NCBI GenBank assembly: GCA_003427395.1
Contig: BFEA01000323.1
Coordinates: forward strand, 1,351,993 to 1,387,357
Reading direction: 5' to 3'
Origin: Chara braunii
Lineage: Eukaryota > Streptophyta > Charophyceae > Charales > Characeae
Length of the DNA stretch: 35,365 bases
Within the stretch, counting starts at the first letter, position 1, and each line of letters begins with the position of its first letter. Positions 18,721 through 28,819 of the stretch are shown here, piece after piece. The position numbers and the translations under genes were made by a program. Under the pieces are notes generated by a model, which made no database searches, was not told the DNA's origin, and worked only from the letters and a program-made list of their open reading frames with translations.

Positions 18721-19947
18721 ATGACGAATCCCTACGGGTCTGCTCACGCTCCAATGCTGTCGCCTCAGGCTCCGGCGTATCACGCTCCACCTGGTCATTG
18801 GCGTGTACAACCATGGCAATGGCCTGGCTCATGGGGCGCTGTGCAACCGCCATCGCTGCCGATTGTCGAATCCGCTCCCCACCCTTCTACTATACCTGCG
18901 ACTACTACTGTTTCTGCTCCTCCCCCTCCACCTCCACCTCCACCTCCTCCGCAAGGTTCTAACCTGCCCGGACAGCATCAGAACGCTCAGCATGGGCATT
19001 CTCGGCACAGGGGTAACCTCGTCGGCGGAGGGAAAGGGCCTGCGGCCAATGCTTTCCTTGGATCTGGCAATCGTGCATACTTTACCAAAGAGTATATGGA
19101 CATTCTCGAAAATATCAAGATGAATAAAGCTCTGGATGAGGCAAAGAACAAGATTGCGGCTCCACGACAGCGCGGCCTGAAGATGGCGGAGATCCTGGAA
19201 GAATCTAGTCGGTCGGGGTCCAGAACGACCGATAAGACCGACGAGATGAAGGTCTGGGTTTCTTCAACCCTCGGTGAGTCTCTTAGGTTGATAATGGCGA
19301 AGTTGGAGGAAATTGACAAGAAGACCAACATTACCGTTACCGAGAAAGAAGAACTGGAGATGCTGCGGAAAGCCAAGGTTGCTGAGTGTGTGGCAGAAGG
19401 GAACAAAGAAGGGGGTAAAGACCGGAAAGATGCGTTTAGTAGCGAGAAGAGGAAGAGAGCGGGGGCGCGCACCCCGGTGGAGAACTCACTGTCAGCTGCG
19501 CATGCGAAACCCCGGTCGCGTGGGAGCTCGAAGACTCGACCGAAAAGGATCGAGATTTCATCCGACGATGAGGCCGCTGGTAATGTGAAGCAGAATCTCC
19601 ACTCGAAAATGGAGAACAACAGCGAATTGGCTGATATTAAGCAGATGTTGGTCTCGCTGATGCAAGGGATTGGTGATGCCAAGAGTAAGGCCAACGTCGT
19701 CAAGCCAACCCCCCGGGAAACGGAGGCCGTGGCGAACGAAGACGTCAACCTTGCTCAGAACTCCTCGCTCGCCGAAGAAGAGGAAGAAGACGAAGGCGGT
19801 CTTGCTGCTTACATGAAAGTTCGAGGGGAATACTACAGCTCGTTGCACTACACTAGAGTGCAAGAGCTTTGCAAGGAGAAGGGAATTCAATACTTCCGCA
19901 AAGATATGGGGGTGTGGGAATTGGCCAAGCACGATCTGCAAGAATAA
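18721..19947 (+). CDS. PLE-associated ORF1: proline-rich, charged, with C-terminal SAP-like segment
   Basis: 408 codons from ATG 18721. The frame is open back to a TGA at 18655-18657, and the upstream part is also proline/glycine-rich, so the true start may have been lost. Features: a run of 11 prolines (residues 67-77), a Lys/Glu-rich helical region likely to form coiled coil (about 130-235), a basic nuclear-signal-like patch (KTRPKRIE, about 275), an EEEEEDE block, and a C-terminal helix pair (about 370-405: VQELCKEKGIQYFRKDMGVW) that resembles a SAP DNA-binding motif. Past the TAA the frame still reads acidic sequence (DESSESDSD) until about 20058, so the stop at 19945-19947 may be premature. 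Function is unproven; nucleic-acid binding for the retroelement is inferred from composition and position before GIY-YIG. The minus-strand ORFs here are shadows. Confidence 0.65.
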   Translation: MTNPYGSAHAPMLSPQAPAYHAPPGHWRVQPWQWPGSWGAVQPPSLPIVESAPHPSTIPATTTVSAPPPPPPPPPPPQGSNLPGQHQNAQHGHSRHRGNLVGGGKGPAANAFLGSGNRAYFTKEYMDILENIKMNKALDEAKNKIAAPRQRGLKMAEILEESSRSGSRTTDKTDEMKVWVSSTLGESLRLIMAKLEEIDKKTNITVTEKEELEMLRKAKVAECVAEGNKEGGKDRKDAFSSEKRKRAGARTPVENSLSAAHAKPRSRGSSKTRPKRIEISSDDEAAGNVKQNLHSKMENNSELADIKQMLVSLMQGIGDAKSKANVVKPTPRETEAVANEDVNLAQNSSLAEEEEEDEGGLAAYMKVRGEYYSSLHYTRVQELCKEKGIQYFRKDMGVWELAKHDLQE

Positions 19948-20087
19948 TATGCAGATCTACTCAAGGAATGAAAAGGCGAGCCGTCGTCAAAGAATGGACA
20001 TGACACCGCGGCTGATGAGTCATCTGAGTCTGATTCCGACAATGTAAAGGGAAACTGACTGTCTGCAGTCTGAGGTCGCTACTCCGG

Positions 20088-22901
20088 ATGACCAGGAGGA
20101 TCACGAGGTTGAAGCATCAAGAGTCTTTTCGACCAATCTTAGACCGCATTCATCTACTAATTATTGTCCTTGCTTGTCTGTTGGAAGTTATAGCTTGGGG
20201 CAAGGCCTACGTTGCATTTTGGTCCCGGATGTCCCGCGCTGATTGGGATCAGCTACTTAATGCTAACTGTTGTGTCTATGTTTTAATGTCTTTAACCCAC
20301 AAACTGGGGTATGTTGGAGAGACTGTTCGCCCCCTTAAAGAGCGTTGGGCTGAACATCGTCGGTCAGCCCGAGGGGATAGCAAACAGCGAATCCACTCGT
20401 GGCTCAGAAAAGTAGAGGATGATCATTACGTCCCCATTCCAATCTGGTTTGAGGATGCTCCCGCAATTGAGACCTTAAAGCAGACCGTTATTAAGAGTTG
20501 TAACCCTGGTCTGAATGCGCGGGGGAGAAATAAACAGAATCGAAGGAGGAAACCGCGTGGGAAACAGCGAAATAGAATGAAGACAGGGTTGTGTCATGTG
20601 GCAATCAAAGAACCTCTTTTGTTTACATGCTCTGAGATTAACGTGCACAGTGAACCAGATTTACTTTGGATTCTGAAATCACTTGAGAAAAGTAACAATG
20701 CAGGGGGGAGATGGCTTAAAGTTTGGCGTCTTGTTTTGTTGCTGTTTGTTTTTTCCAAAATATTGATATATGGTGACAATTTACTACTAAAGGATGCCAA
20801 AGATCTCATCGAACAAGAGGGTGAATGGTTGATCATTGAACTGTGCCGCACACGTACCAAATTCGAACTTAGAAAAGGTGAGCTGATTGCCCTGCTTCGT
20901 GCCCCGTGGAAAAGGCGGGATTTGTACAAATGTGACTTGAATGAACTCATTGAGCTCAACAATGCGGTGAAATTTATTAACCAAGAACGCGGTTGGCAGA
21001 TTATTCGCGGTATACTGACGAACGTTTTCAAAAAGAAATTCGGCATCAATCCTCGTGTTAACATAACTGTGAAAATCCCGTATTGTACGACCATTGACAA
21101 AGCATGTGTGCTTGCGCAACTGAAGAATTGGATCAGGAGTGAAGTGCTACCTACGTCACTTGCTTACTTGTATGTTCGTGTTGCTCAAAGCTAAATCGGT
21201 CGGGGACTTCCTGCATAACCAAAGGTCTTTTGCACAAAAAAACAATCTTGAATGCATTTGTGCGGACCTTGACCTGCCCCGTAGAGACGGACATGTTGCA
21301 GTCAAGCTAAGTGAAATTGATGGCATTAACCCTTTTCTTTCCAATTCAAAGAACATTTTTTTTCCTTGGAAGATTGTCGTGAAGGATGGCGTGAACAAAG
21401 CATGTAATGAAGCCTTGAGTGGCTTATGCAAGATGGGTATTGTTATCCGCCCATTCAGAATTGACGGTGCTACTGCCTGTAAACCCGGTCTGTCGAAACC
21501 ACCTGGGTGTGTCCTAGTGGAGTATGTAATAGGCGTAAAACAGGCTTTATCGGGCCTGGTTATGTCTCCTTTGGATCGCAACCCATGTGAAACTCGGATT
21601 GAATGTCCTGGGCGGTATGGCAAAGGACTGAAATGTTTTTGCAGAATTAGAACTACGAGGTGGTTGATACCAGCAAATGCAATGTGCTATGCAACATGCG
21701 GGAAAAATACCATGAGTCTAGTCTCTCAAACGCAACAAAATGGGACCCGCGGGGTGTTTTACAGCATGCCTATATCATGGCAAAGGAAAAGGACAAAGAA
21801 AAAAGGAGACGCATTGTCCCTTCTTTTCAGAGCCCCTTTCGAACCGCCGATGGTGTGTTGTCCCTTGGGTTGAACGAACTGGTGCGATGTGTTCATGTTC
21901 CCCATTTTAATATAAGATCATTGTGTGGCATTAAGAAAGAAATTGACACAGTGAATGAGACATGCCGCAGGAATGTGAACCTTAAAGTCATTGCTCGCAC
22001 ATATGACATTAAGGAAATGTTCACACAGTTGCCTCACGCCGATATCCGGTGCGCCGTAGAATGGATTATAGGCCTCTTCTCTGTGAAGAATGTGAAATGG
22101 CTGAGATTTAATATACAGAAGAAACTCGTAACCTTTGGGAAATCACACGGCAAAGCAGGATGAAAATCGATAATGTTAAACCTGCTGGGCAAATTAACAA
22201 GCTTCCAGCTTGATAACACTTTCTTTCTCATTGCTGACTGTGTATTACGTCAAAAAAATGGGATTCCTATGGGGGGTCCGGCAAGCCCACCGCTTGCTTG
22301 TGTTATGTGTATGTGTGCCGAATACAAGTTCATTAAGAGCCTGGGTGCCGACGCCAGATTCATAAGAGGCAAACGTTACATCGACGATCTGTTGCTCCTT
22401 GCGTTATGTGATGCTAACGACCGCAAAGGCTTGGAAAGAGTTGAGGCGATGTTGGATTTAATCCTCGACTGCTACCCCCAAGGGCTGAAATTAGAACGCA
22501 CCGACACAAAGAATGTGATTCTCGACTTTCTGGAAACACGTATTGTGGTAACCAATGCGTCGCCTGGAGTAGTGCTCTCACATAAGTTCAAGAATGCTGG
22601 GACTATATGGTCCCCATGTGATCTAAGACTGCGGACGTATAAAGATTTTGATTCGTTTGGTCCAAAGACCACAAAATTCGCTACCATCGCTAACGCAGTC
22701 TTACGTATTTCCATGAACTGTAACAGTGATGGCTCGATCTGCAGTGCCATCCTCTCTCTTGCAAAAGAACTGAAGAAGTCGAGATATCCGACCAAAGTCG
22801 TCATTGCTGGCCTGAAATGGATGAACAGGCGGGAACAAAGACCCCTGTGGAACAAGCTGCAGGATCTGATTGAGTTACTGTATGTGGATACTCGCCGCTA
22901 A
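20088..22901 (+). pseudogene. PLE GIY-YIG endonuclease and reverse transcriptase, frameshifted
   Basis: The product would nick DNA and prime reverse transcription. GIY-YIG occupies residues about 60-145 from the ATG at 20088: VYV (63-65), YVG (75-77), Arg86 in KERWAEH, Glu128, and NPGLN (139-143), followed by a basic stretch. RT follows: palm A DIKEMFTQLPH (Asp at 22005), palm B GIPMGGPASPPLA (22260 onward), palm C YIDD (22377-22388), then LDFLETRIVV and a long thumb. Lesions: the frame shifts near 21165-21190, again near 21640-21655, and an in-frame TGA lies at 22161-22163. Catalytic residues of both domains are intact. The end at 22899-22901 agrees with the truncated copy. Its high similarity to that copy suggests both came from the same active family fairly recently. 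Confidence 0.85.
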
Positions 22902-23050
22902 GCAAACAAAGTTGGGGTCCGCTTGCCCAGGGCTATCCTTGCCGGATCCGACTTTTGTCCTTTGAAACAGCGTACCACCGTCTGAATGTAACATGGCCTC
23001 AAGGGACTTCTGCTGTTACCCTCATTTGGAAAGGAAAAAACTATAGGTTT

Positions 23051-23432
23051 TTCGCAAAATGAATTTGCTTGCTTTTTCGGCCTAAGGGAGGCCCCAACGT
23101 TTTAGACTTGGTCGGCCTTTCGCTGGCAAACGCTAGGTGATAAATGGGTCCGCATCTGTATGTAACCCCTTCCAGGGGAATATACAGGAGTGGACCATAA
23201 ATTTTCATAATTTTCAATTCTACATTCTTTAGATCTAGAGTTTCGCAAAATGAACTTGCTTGTTTTTTCGGCCTAAGGGAGGCCCCAACATCCTGGACTT
23301 GGCCGGCCTTTCGCTGGCGAACGCCGGGTGATAAATGGGTCCGCACCTGTATGTAGCCCCTTCCAGGGGAATATACAGGCGTGGACCATAATTTTCATAA
23401 TTTTCAATTTCATGTTCTTTAGATCTAGAGTT
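23051..23432 (+). repeat. Two tandem ~191-bp units in the 3' end of the long PLE copy
   Basis: Units start at 23051 and 23242 and mirror those at 16415-16794, followed by the same CGGGATGATCCCG palindrome (23433 on). Because both copies have exactly two units, the duplication predates their insertion and belongs to the family. It may be a promoter/terminator or RT-recognition structure. Confidence 0.85.
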
Positions 23433-23705
23433 GCGGGATGATCCCGAGCAATTTTTCGCGCCTCTAGAGTGAGGGCTGGTACGTACTTGCGTAAGCATAT
23501 CTAGCGAGCGCCAAATTAGTATATCTAGGATGAGTAGGGAACAGTGTGGCCTCAATCTGAGTGGCATGATAAGTGGAAGGGTTGAGTTATTCTGGCGGTA
23601 AATGCCATGGCATGCTGGGAAGGAGATGACGACGCCATGATCATAGTAAAGCTCATGTTATCTTCTTCATGAATAATTGCCTTTTTGTGTAATCTTTTCT
23701 CATGG

Positions 23706-23832
23706 CGGTGTGTCTTCCCATGTTTAAGCAAACTATCCATTCTCACGTTGCACATTTGGTGAGAAGTGGAGGAGGCCCTAAATGTCATAATTTAATTGCT
23801 ACAGTAGGCAATTCTGCATGCGTTGTGACGCC
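23706..23832. other. Short unique spacer between PLE and LTR element
   Basis: 127 bp of sequence not seen elsewhere in the window. It begins with ATGGCGGTGTGT-like sequence, also found directly upstream of the truncated PLE copy (15668-15679). Confidence 0.5.
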
Positions 23833-24330
23833 CAACCTCACGCCCAGCGTGACTTCCTGATCGGAGTGGGATGTGGGCCTGGAAGTGCGAAAAGGGGTGT
23901 GCCAAGTATTTTTGGGGAAAGTGGAGTCCCGGGTTAGAACTGAGATCTCCTGTGACAGGGTCTTTTGGGGGCACGAGTGCAATTTGGCGAAGAGGGCGTT
24001 TTTGGGTTACAAGTGTGGTTCGCTCAGGACCGAGCGAGCCATTGGTTTTGGGGACGGCGGTTCGGGGGTTGGTCCCTTCGGGGTAGGTGGGGTTCCAATG
24101 AGTTCGTCTGTCGGGAGTTGCCACTTGGCGCTAGCCGTCGCGCGTGCGGGCTAGGCCTTCGGAACTCCGGGGTTCTTTGGTCACCGCGCCGTCGGCAGTT
24201 CCCACAGGGTGTGCTGGGCCAATAGGGGGCTATGGCCGGCCACGGAACGACGCTGAGTTGATGGTACGGAAGAAGAAGGCGAAAGGGAGGGAAACTGGTG
24301 GCGATGACGACAAATCCCGGGTGGACGAAG

Positions 24331-24521
24331 TAGTAGGTATGGTCGGGAGAAGGGAAATCAGAGCACCGGGGGTCGCTAGAGGTGGCGCAGTGGAATTCCG
24401 GAGGACATAATCGATTCTCGGTGTGNTAGTAGGTATGGTCGGGAGAAGGGAAATCAGAGCACCGGGGGTCGCTAGAGGTGGCGCAGTGGAATTCCGGAGG
24501 ACATAATCGATTCTCGGTGTG
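24331..24521. other. Assembly seam: 95-nt exact duplication around a single N
   Basis: 24331-24425 is repeated exactly at 24427-24521 with one N between. The same 95 nt form the last bases of the window (35271-35365). This is the pattern of two contigs joined with an unmerged overlap at a repeat branch point, not a biological tandem repeat. Confidence 0.85.
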
Positions 24522-24621
24522 GCAGGGATATCGCTGCCTTAGGATCTCGTTTATCCAAGAGGTGAAATAATCCGGGTCGTAGGATGAGTCAGAATTCCAG
24601 GATCGCGTCATCGTGTCATTG

Positions 24622-24901
24622 NGGTGTTATGGGCTACCTAAGGATGGGTCCGCGGNGATCGNGGTCACCGTGTGCGAGCACGTGCAGGCCGCGCGAATGG
24701 CNTCGGACTTACNNGTGCTCGTGCNGGACGATTGCGCCGTTGNGGANTTCAAGATGGCCACTCTCAATCGGACCGATTGAGGGCCCCGATGAGTCGACGC
24801 CCGAGGATACGTGTAAGTGCGCAACTCAGATCGCGTTTTACANGTGTCCTCGNGCGGCGTTTACCGAGTCCGGTATCCGACCGCCTAATCACTTNGTGAT
24901 N
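24622..24901. other. Low-quality consensus with 13 scattered Ns
   Basis: Ns at 24622, 24656, 24662, 24702, 24713, 24714, 24725, 24743, 24747, 24843, 24853, 24895 and 24901. They mark uncertain bases inside the LTR region. ORFs crossing it are meaningless. Confidence 0.95.
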
Positions 24902-25266
24902 TTCTGAGTTATGCAAGATGCAATGATCACAAAACAGCTCGATCCAAGGACAAGCAAGCACTCGGGCAGAATCATCACTTGCGCAAAATTCCTAGTTTAT
25001 GCACGGTTGCATAGACTACAACGGACAAAAGAAAAGACAAGAGATTTCCCGCAAAAGGCAAACAAGCAAGTATAGCCTCCATACATTCATATCCGCAGTA
25101 ATCATACACACGAGGCCTCAAAGGCGAGGACCGAGATAAAAAACAACCGGAACTCGATATCCATGGGAATCGCAAAAACAAGTGTGAGCACAAAAATCCA
25201 AGTCCGGGTTTTGAAAAACAGAAAGGAAAACAAAAACGGGCGGATCGCCCGGGGCCGTATTCAAAA

Positions 25267-25274
25267 CTTATATA
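25267..25274 (-). promoter_or_regulatory. TATA box candidate of the LTR (TATATAAG)
   Basis: On the minus strand the sequence reads GTGTATATAAGTTTTG, a good plant TATA box, oriented toward the R/U5 part at lower coordinates. The position inside the presumed LTR fits a retrotransposon promoter. The start site is not determined. Confidence 0.4.
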
Positions 25275-25330
25275 CACGAGAAAGGGGGAAGAAGAGACAA
25301 AAGAAATAACAACTCCTCATCCCTCAACCT

Positions 25331-25361
25331 CAACTCTCTCTTTCTCTCTCTCTTCTTCTCC
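25331..25361. repeat. CT-rich microsatellite-like tract
   Basis: An almost pure pyrimidine run on the plus strand (CTCTCT/TTCTTCTCC). On the minus strand it is polypurine. Confidence 0.7.
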
Positions 25362-26696
25362 GATGCGGACAGTTCGTCATCGCGCACCAACCCACGAAGC
25401 CATCACCCCGCTTAGTCCTCCCGCACCCGTCAGGTTCGCCCGCGCCCACCGTCAGTCGTGGTCCGCGTCAACCCCGTGCATTTGGCACCAGCTCGTCGGG
25501 TCGCCCGACTCCTGCTCTACTCACCTCTTACTTCGCTCGTGTGTTGACCCTTCCTGATCGCGCAACCCCGAGCTTCCAACAGCTGGTTAAGAGAGGTAAC
25601 TAATCGCGCAGCCGGAATTTATAGCGTGCATGCATGCGCAAAGAACACGGAATTACAAGGACTTAGAAGAAGGGAAGAAGGAGGAAATTGCCTACGTCTG
25701 CATGGTCTGATCGCGGCGACGGCGGCGTGGGGGACGTAGCCGCTCTCCACGCATCGATCCGATCATGCTGACTGCGACTACCAAAAGCGAGGCAAAAGAA
25801 ATAGAAGGAGGACGGGAAAAACGAAGTGCAAGAAGAAAGATACAGTTACAATGACGCCCGCCCAAAATTACAGTTACACACACGATTAAAGGCGCCTACT
25901 AATCAGAGTACCGTTGCAGCTGCATGAAGAGGCGCGTAGACAAAAGGCGTCACGCGGCAAGAAAAATCCTAGTTACTGAATTCCTAAATTCCTATCTAAT
26001 GCGAAGAAGCAAAAAGCACAAACTTCAGAGGGAAAGTCCGAAATTCCGAGAGCCATCGGGGCTCGACAAAATTCGAAAAAGACTCAAAAGAAAATTCAAA
26101 AAGAACGAAGCAAATTCCCGCGCGATGTCCGCGTCCAAAAGATCGAAACCAAAATAAAAGAAATGACACCAACATTTATTAATCGCGCGCGCGGTGGTGC
26201 GCCAGCCATCCAGCCGACCAATCAATCAACCCGCCATCCCAGGACACACCAAGCTCCAAACCCAGCCATTCGAAAAGAAGCGACGGGAAAGACGAAAAAG
26301 CAAGGACACTGATGCAATTTCCTACCGATCCCGATCTCCCGCAATTGGCCCAACCTTCCCAACTTAGGACCCCTCATTGCAACTGCGCAGAAAGTCGCGC
26401 GTTACAGAAAGTGGTTCGTCACATATGTGACGCCCAGGGGGTTCCAATATTAGCAAGCTCCGGCTTGCTTGTTGACGCGTGTCGATTTCTCTAATCGATC
26501 GACACGCGGAGCATCTCTCTCTATGCCACTTATCGTTCAATTGAGTGTGGACGTCATTCAACGTGGCAACACTGCTCTTCTACTAATTCCTCAGGGTGGG
26601 CTTTCGACATTCCAAGAAGGAGGATTACACGTGCCGTTGTTATGACACGTGTCCATTAGCCATGCATCAGTGCAACAAGAGGGTAGACCCTAGACC
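25362..26696. other. LTR/untranslated part of the Ty3 element, no gene recognised
   Basis: Between the CT tract and the last minus-strand ORF I find no supported coding sequence. A Lys/Arg-rich plus-strand frame at 25924-26157 is compositional. Notable small items are TCGATCGACACGCG-type palindromic words around 26480-26510, ACACGTG boxes near 26628 and 26646, and ACCCTAGACCCTAG at 26687. The LTR inner end may lie here. Confidence 0.35.
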
Positions 26697-27380
26697 CTAG
26701 ACGTTCCCGAGAAATGGCAGTCGAATCATCGAGGGTGGAGGTGGCGGATGGTTCAGGGGGAGAGGGGGCATGAATCGGTTGATGGCGAGAGAGGCAAATT
26801 CAGGAAGGGTAGCATAGTGGAAGGAGCGATGGATGCGGGGGAAGCGAGGAACCTCATGAAGATGGCGGAAGGCGGCGATGTAGTCGGGGTAGATGGTAGA
26901 GAGGGTCCGTCGCAGGCCGGAGCGAAAATCTTCGTAGTTTTCGTAGGCGGGAATAGTTCCGGATATAATAAAGTATATCTCTACGTGGTTATATTCCCGC
27001 CAATCTGCGCTAAACAGGAGTACGTGAAGGAGAAAGGAATCAACCACAAAGCGGGTGGTGGCATGTTGATAAACGGAGACTAGAAGGCGGGTAGCGTAGA
27101 GATGGTAGAAGAGGTGATGGGGAAAAGGACACCAACCATCGGGGAACGGGGTCTATCGGGAAGACGGGTAAGCTCGGCGAGAGAACGACCGGGGACGAAG
27201 CCCGAACGCCGAGATCTTGATGTAGACGAATGGAGGATCGGGATGGGGAGCCGGAGGGAGCTGGCGATTCACTTCTTCTTCTGCTTCATGAGCCCTCTGC
27301 TGCGGCTCCATCGTCTTCTTCTTCTGGCGGCTCCAGATCACGCCACGGGTCCCCGATCGACGGATTGACAGGGGAAACAT
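26697..27380 (-). pseudogene. Last ORF of the Ty3 element, unrecognised, one premature stop
   Basis: One frame runs from 27380 (ATG candidate 27311, MEPQQRAHEAEEEV) to 26697, with a single in-frame TAG near 27154. It reads Pro-rich, then aromatic/basic, with LFSADWREYNHVEIYF and IYPDYIAAFRHLHEVPRF, and a final PPPPP run. No family is recognised. It is downstream of integrase and the acidic ORF on the same strand, in the position where some Ty3 elements carry env-like or other accessory ORFs. It may be the frameshifted continuation of the ORF before it. Confidence 0.4.
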
Positions 27381-27412
27381 TTGTCGGGGGTCGGTTTTCC
27401 CTCCGCGGTCCC

Positions 27413-28270
27413 CTAGCGCTTTCGTTTCCTTTGCTCTTGCGCTCGTTCTCGATCCGCGTCATGTACCTCAGCCTCGAATCCTTCGTACTCCGACTCCGCT
27501 TGCTCGTTTCCTTCTTCTTCCTCCTCGTCTGGTTCCACCTCTTCCTCCTCTTCGTTCTTTTCCCGCGGTTGGCTCGATTCTTCAGCTATCCCAGCTTCGC
27601 TTTTCGGTACGTAGTCTGGATCATCTCGTTCTTCGCTCGATGGCTTTTCTTCTTCCTCCTCTTCGTCTGCTCCCCCTATCTCCTCATCCTGCGCCGCGTT
27701 TTGCCTCGCAATCGGATCCCAAAACGTGAGATCGGTAACGTCGATCTCCAAGTAGAGCGCCTGGGAGGGATAGAGACAGTTGTCCTCGTCAATCTCCGTA
27801 CACATGGACCACACAAGGTGCGGCTCGAGTGTTCGAGACAGCACGTGGGTGCCAGGCTGCTTGTCACTGCCCGACAAAATGTTCTGGGGCAGATCGTCCA
27901 CCAGCTGAGTCAAAAACACCAGCAATTCATCCGTGATCAAGGTGAGATTACCTTCCTCCACCTTCCCGAACACAATTCCCAGCAGATCGCCCTGCTCCAC
28001 CGTTCTCCAGGCTTGGATGATAAAAGACTCCACGCTGTCTTCTGGGTGCTGCGGTCCTTGTCCGAACGGGGCCGCTTCTGACCAGCGGAACTCTATCTCC
28101 AATAGGCAGAAAGCAAGCTCGACATAGTCCTCCCACCACGCGTCCCACTTCTCCTCGCTCAATAGTGGCGCACTGTTCTCCTTAACACGGTAGGAGAGAG
28201 TGGGAGCCCGCGCAGACTGCCAAAGGGTGCAGGAGGGGAGGCCGAAGTAGGAGACACGATGATGACTCAT
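27413..28270 (-). CDS. Post-integrase acidic ORF of the Ty3 element, function unknown
   Basis: 285 codons from ATG 28270, intact. The N-terminal two thirds are Trp-rich and hydrophobic/acidic (EKWDAWWEDYVELAF, then LITDELLVFLTQLVDDL); the C-terminal third is a long Glu/Asp run (EEEEEEK, EEEEEVEPDEEEEEG) ending in basic QRKRKR. No signal peptide or transmembrane segment is seen in this frame. It is the longest clean frame outside integrase in this element. It lies directly after a frame carrying a signal-peptide-like N-terminus, with a 4-nt ATG/stop overlap (28267-28270), so the two may once have been one protein or an overlapping pair. The long plus-strand ORF 27230-28081 is its shadow: phenylalanine/leucine-rich because it mirrors Glu codons. 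Function is unknown. Confidence 0.5.
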   Translation of the reverse strand: MSHHRVSYFGLPSCTLWQSARAPTLSYRVKENSAPLLSEEKWDAWWEDYVELAFCLLEIEFRWSEAAPFGQGPQHPEDSVESFIIQAWRTVEQGDLLGIVFGKVEEGNLTLITDELLVFLTQLVDDLPQNILSGSDKQPGTHVLSRTLEPHLVWSMCTEIDEDNCLYPSQALYLEIDVTDLTFWDPIARQNAAQDEEIGGADEEEEEEKPSSEERDDPDYVPKSEAGIAEESSQPREKNEEEEEVEPDEEEEEGNEQAESEYEGFEAEVHDADRERAQEQRKRKR

Positions 28271-28819
28271 TGGGGCGGCGCGAAGGGACGAAGCTCCGGG
28301 AGCACGATCGCTGGCGAGCTTCGAGACGAGCGAAGCTGGAGGTCCGTGTCATGGGCCGGCACGACGATGTCCCCTCGTCGAGCCAGGAGATCGGTCCACG
28401 CTGTCCGCACTTCTCCAGCCCAGGTGCGCAACGTCCGATAGATGTCAGAGTGAATCTCCGATGGAATCGCTGTGATATCTCCTGTAAAGACGACGACGAC
28501 GGCGATATGGCTAATCCCGGGAGGGGATAGCCGTCGAAAGGCCGAGATCTCGGCCAGAACGCGCGTTTGCCTCTTCCGTGAATCGGAACTCTGCCTCCGC
28601 GTAGATCGCCGACGTACTGAAGAAAGTTGCAAACCGGAGGAGATCAGAGTAGAGATGGGGCCTCTGCACCTGCCGTATGACGCTGATTCGCCCCCACGGA
28701 GTAAGAAGCCGCGCGCCGATTACTTGCTCCGTTGCAAAGCTCATGGCGATGGTGACGGGTAATAGAGAGAGAAGGAGACAGAGAGATAGGAGAGAGGTAG
28801 TCGTCGCCTTCTTCCGCAT
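28267..28819 (-). pseudogene. Signal-peptide-bearing ORF overlapping the integrase end, frameshifted
   Basis: ATG 28819 begins MRKKATTTSLLSLCLLLSLL followed by PVTIA, a textbook secretion signal (basic start, hydrophobic core, small residues). That frame continues to 28511, after which a second frame (up to 28632, ending 28267) continues with a hydrophobic AVVVVFTGD stretch and TLRTWAGEVRTAW. The start overlaps the integrase C-terminal frame by about 175 nt. Envelope-like ORFs with a signal peptide sit at this place in some plant Ty3 elements, but no transmembrane anchor, furin site or coiled coil is visible, so env identity is only a possibility. The frameshift is assumed. Confidence 0.4.

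Larger units (their letters stand above)
18655..23705 (+). mobile_element. Penelope-like element with nuclease before reverse transcriptase, long decayed copy
   Basis: The order is ORF1 (proline-rich, charged, coiled-coil), then a GIY-YIG endonuclease, an RT, and a 3' region with two 191-bp repeats. Canonical Penelope elements have GIY-YIG at the C-terminus. Permuted N-terminal GIY-YIG PLEs are known in green algae and some other lineages, and this fits them. The 3' limit is set by loss of similarity to the truncated copy after TCATGG. The 5' limit is unknown; 18655 is the stop before the open ORF1 frame. Two frameshifts and several stops inactivate it. Confidence 0.8.
23833..25360 (-). repeat. 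3' LTR of the Ty3/gypsy element (inner end uncertain)
   Basis: 23833-24425 aligns without gaps to 34773-35365. Beyond that the right copy is outside the window, so the inner border cannot be fixed. I extend the call to include the minus-strand TATATAAG box near 25270, which would suit an LTR promoter. No convincing polypurine tract was identified. The pyrimidine-rich run at 25331-25361 (purine-rich on the minus strand) is one candidate. Confidence 0.6.

Noticed and set aside
18987-19748. 253-codon minus-strand ORF
   Set aside because: Antisense shadow of PLE ORF1; Ser/Phe/Leu-rich as expected from mirrored Lys/Glu codons.
20009-20060. Hammerhead-like CTGATGAG with a later GGGAAAC near the PLE
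   Set aside because: Stem II and the GAAA do not have the required arrangement, and the stretch reads as the acidic continuation of ORF1 (DESSESDSD).
26687-26700. Telomere-like ACCCTAGACCCTAG
   Set aside because: Only two partial units, not the plant CCCTAAA repeat.
27230-28081. 283-codon plus-strand ORF with apparent multiple membrane segments
   Set aside because: Antisense of the acidic Ty3 ORF; the Phe/Leu runs mirror Glu codons.
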